DNA of 64,000 bases from Clostridia bacterium (GTDB taxonomy: Bacteria; Bacillota; Clostridia; Monoglobales; Monoglobaceae). Position 1 is the stretch's first letter. Each line of letters begins with the position of its first letter. The stretch spans positions 60,015 to 124,014 of the forward strand of contig JAFYXN010000021.1 in assembly GCA_017546145.1 (NCBI GenBank), given 5' to 3'. The translations under genes were made by a program, and so were the position numbers. Positions 62,550-64,000 of this stretch are shown one piece after another. Below the pieces are notes generated by a model. It searched no databases. It was not told where the DNA came from and saw only the letters and a list, made by a program, of their open reading frames with translations.

Positions 62550-63239
62550 ATGTCAGAAAGAGTTAAGCATCCAAGCTTTGCAAACTTATATATTGGAAGA
62601 AGCCAATGCAGTGGTAAGCAAGCATTGTTTGGCAGCTCTATTAAACATCATGATATTATTAACCTTCGTATAAGTCCTGCGTTTATGGATAGAGACTTGA
62701 ATTACGACAGATACTATGCAGAGAACCTGCCATACATTGAAATTGCAATGAGTCAGTCTCAATTTGCACAGGCAATAACCTCTCTCAATATGGGTGCAGG
62801 TGTTCCTGTTACTTTAACAAGACTAAACGGAGAGTACATAGAACCGTGTCCGTTTGTTGATAAAAGAGAGCAGTTCAGCAATGAGTTCAGACAAGAGATG
62901 AACGAACTGACCAAGAAGATCAAAGAAACAACAAAAGCTGTAGAAGAACTGATAGAGAATAAGAGGACTTTCACAAAAGCAGATAAAGAGCAAATCTTAT
63001 CAACACTTAATGCGGTTTCAATGCAGCTTGGTTCAAACTATCCGTACATGTATTCAATGTTTAATGAGCAGATGGACAAGACGGTAACAGAAGCAAAAGC
63101 AGAGATTGAAAGCCACCTGCAAGCGAGAATGGAAGATGTTGCTCTTAAAGCAATGGGAAAATCACAGGAGCCTGAAGCTCTCCCTGAGGAAGAACAGGAC
63201 ATTGAAGAAGACGGCGGAATGCTGATGGGAGGGATGTAG
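62550..63239 (+). CDS. Coiled-coil element protein with Met-rich acidic tail
   Basis: 229 aa, ATG 62550, TAGGAGGTG upstream. An N-terminal globular part (ALFGSSIKHHDIINLRIS, then LPYIEIAMSQSQFAQAITSL) is followed by coiled coil (about 115-200) and the tail EEEQDIEEDGGMLMGGM. Function unknown; resembles proteins seen in Lachnospiraceae mobile elements. Confidence 0.72.
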   Translation: MSERVKHPSFANLYIGRSQCSGKQALFGSSIKHHDIINLRISPAFMDRDLNYDRYYAENLPYIEIAMSQSQFAQAITSLNMGAGVPVTLTRLNGEYIEPCPFVDKREQFSNEFRQEMNELTKKIKETTKAVEELIENKRTFTKADKEQILSTLNAVSMQLGSNYPYMYSMFNEQMDKTVTEAKAEIESHLQARMEDVALKAMGKSQEPEALPEEEQDIEEDGGMLMGGM

Positions 63240-63240
63240 A

Positions 63241-63591
63241 ATGGCAGTTTTGTTTTCGCACATAACTCTGTCGGCAGAAAACGGTTCAACAGAAACTTTT
63301 CTATGCGGTGGAATTCCTGAAAATGAATCAGGATTAGAGAATTGGACAGCATATCAAAATTTCCTTGAAGATAATCCTGAAATAGAATCCATCGATGTTG
63401 AGGTTAAAAGCTATGTCTATGGTGAAGGGGAAATAACAGATGCAAATGAATATGAGGTTGCATACTTTACCAAGAGAGGACCAGACTTTTTGGAAAGGTC
63501 AACTGTTAAACCTTATGAAGAGTCGAACTTCATCATCTTAACGGATAATGAAGACTTTGAAGAAACAGAAGAACCAATGATGGAAATGTAG
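63241..63591 (+). CDS. DUF6329-like small element protein with Met-rich tail
   Basis: 116 aa; the start ATG 63241 comes one base after the preceding stop (TAGAATG). MAVLFSHITLSAENGSTETF and VEVKSYVYGEGE recall the DUF6329 proteins of gut-Firmicute elements. The acidic C-terminus ends ETEEPMMEM. Function unknown. Confidence 0.72.
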   Translation: MAVLFSHITLSAENGSTETFLCGGIPENESGLENWTAYQNFLEDNPEIESIDVEVKSYVYGEGEITDANEYEVAYFTKRGPDFLERSTVKPYEESNFIILTDNEDFEETEEPMMEM

Positions 63592-63603
63592 AGGTGACGA
63601 TAA

Positions 63604-63741
63604 GTGTTATATGTTTTAAGTTTTGCCGGAGGTGCAATCTTCGGTGTCGTGATGATGTGCTGCTTTATCATAAGTGGGCAGGAATCGAGAGAGGAGGAAA
63701 AATACCTAAATGGAAAGCAGAATCAAAGTGATGGTGTTTGA
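63604..63741 (+). CDS. DUF3789-like single-helix membrane microprotein
   Basis: 45 aa from GTG 63604, with GAGGTG six bases upstream. MLYVLSFAGGAIFGVVMMCC is the hydrophobic, Gly-containing helix typical of DUF3789 microproteins, followed by a charged tail. It overlaps the next gene by 32 bases in another frame. DUF3789 genes accompany DUF3846 genes in conjugative elements. Confidence 0.72.
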   Translation: MLYVLSFAGGAIFGVVMMCCFIISGQESREEEKYLNGKQNQSDGV

Positions 63742-64000
63742 GCCATTAAGAGAACCTCATATAGAACATATTAAGAATACCAAAGAGGTATATCAGAGTG
63801 TGGTGGAAGGCGATTATAAGGCTCAACCACTTGATAAACAGACAGTTCTCATCCATAATGTCAGGGATAAAGAACTTGAACTTGTCCCGAACAGACATGT
63901 CGGAAAAGACATTATTTGCGGAACCTTCTTCATTGCAAAAGATACAGGAGAAGATATGTATGCATCCCTGACAGATGACCAGATGAAATATTATTATCAT
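63710..64000 (+). CDS. DUF3846-like protein, truncated by window end
   Basis: 97 codons visible from ATG 63710, with GAGAGGAGG upstream; continues past the window. The visible part starts MESRIKVMVFEPLREPHIEH and contains the DUF3846 hallmark IICGTFFIAKD near residue 75. DUF3846 proteins are frequent on gut-Firmicute conjugative elements; function unknown. Confidence 0.72.
   Translation, partial: MESRIKVMVFEPLREPHIEHIKNTKEVYQSVVEGDYKAQPLDKQTVLIHNVRDKELELVPNRHVGKDIICGTFFIAKDTGEDMYASLTDDQMKYYYH

Larger units (their letters stand above)
58497..64000 (+). mobile_element. Left part of a probable integrative element next to the CAT tRNA
   Basis: Everything after the tRNA is a one-direction array of ten small genes with strong AAGGAGG-type sites. 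It has DUF6329-, DUF3789- and DUF3846-like proteins that I know from conjugative elements of gut Firmicutes, and no housekeeping gene. Insertion at a tRNA 3' end is typical of tyrosine-integrase elements. No integrase, relaxase or second att copy is in the window, so type (ICE or prophage-like) and true left end are unproven; the region continues past base 64000. Confidence 0.65.

Noticed and set aside
1..64000. CRISPR array or phage structural cluster
   Set aside because: No regularly spaced repeats, and no capsid, portal, terminase or tail motifs were found in the visible genes.

Overview
This window looks like the chromosome of a low-GC, endospore-forming Gram-positive bacterium of the Clostridia type, probably an uncultured gut-type anaerobe. 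The evidence is: spoVM and a bofA-like gene; a fused ispH-S1 gene, a known clostridial arrangement; a short type-3 prolyl-tRNA synthetase; CdaA/CdaR; Lpl-type sugar transport; a TRAP (mtrB) gene; and TTGACA-N17-TATAAT promoters. No outer-membrane genes are seen. The species cannot be named from the sequence alone.

Layout. 1-11.8 kb: two tandem, paralogous, very large secreted proteins with concanavalin-like, Ig-like and Asp-box (sialidase-like) regions, separated by a GC-rich palindromic repeat. 11.8-15.3 kb: an FMN riboswitch driving a RibU-type riboflavin transporter, then a lysine riboswitch driving dapA-lysA. 15.3-15.7 kb: an internally deleted IS3-family remnant. 15.8-25.9 kb: a housekeeping run of proS, cdaA-cdaR, an FAD protein, ychF, a small coiled protein, cmk, plsC and ispH-S1. 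26-40 kb: murD convergent with a short comEC, then glyS-holB-ricT-smc-ftsY, a UPF0182 membrane protein and a bofA-like gene. 40.3-45.4 kb: a minus-strand run of yhaO-yhaN-radical SAM-DUF2156. 45.9-49.5 kb: an LplB-LplC-LplA-type carbohydrate ABC transporter. 49.5-50.1 kb: a small membrane protein, spoVM (26 codons, GTG start) and rpmB. 50.4-52.4 kb: a nucleotidyltransferase and a sugar-kinase-like gene. 52.4-53.6 kb: tRNA-Leu, mtrB (TRAP) and a pgsA-like gene. 53.7-58.3 kb: a Wzz-CpsD-CpsB tyrosine-phosphorylation module followed by VanZ, a coiled-coil membrane protein and an SLH-domain protein, with no glycosyltransferases.

From the CAT-anticodon tRNA at 58420-58496 to the window end the character changes. 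There is a dense, one-direction run of small genes with strong Shine-Dalgarno sites that encode mostly unrecognised proteins plus DUF6329-, DUF3789- and DUF3846-like proteins. This is the gene content of an integrative conjugative element (or related element) of gut Firmicutes. The tRNA is a natural insertion site, but neither an integrase nor the second att copy is in the window. The most striking observation is here: five otherwise unrelated proteins of this run end in an acidic stretch followed by a short Met-rich tail (for example GMSMQ, GMGMSM, PNMSM, GMLMGGM, PMMEM). This looks like a shared C-terminal tag of unknown function. Strong terminator-like hairpins also precede the first and third genes of the run, suggesting attenuation or antitermination.
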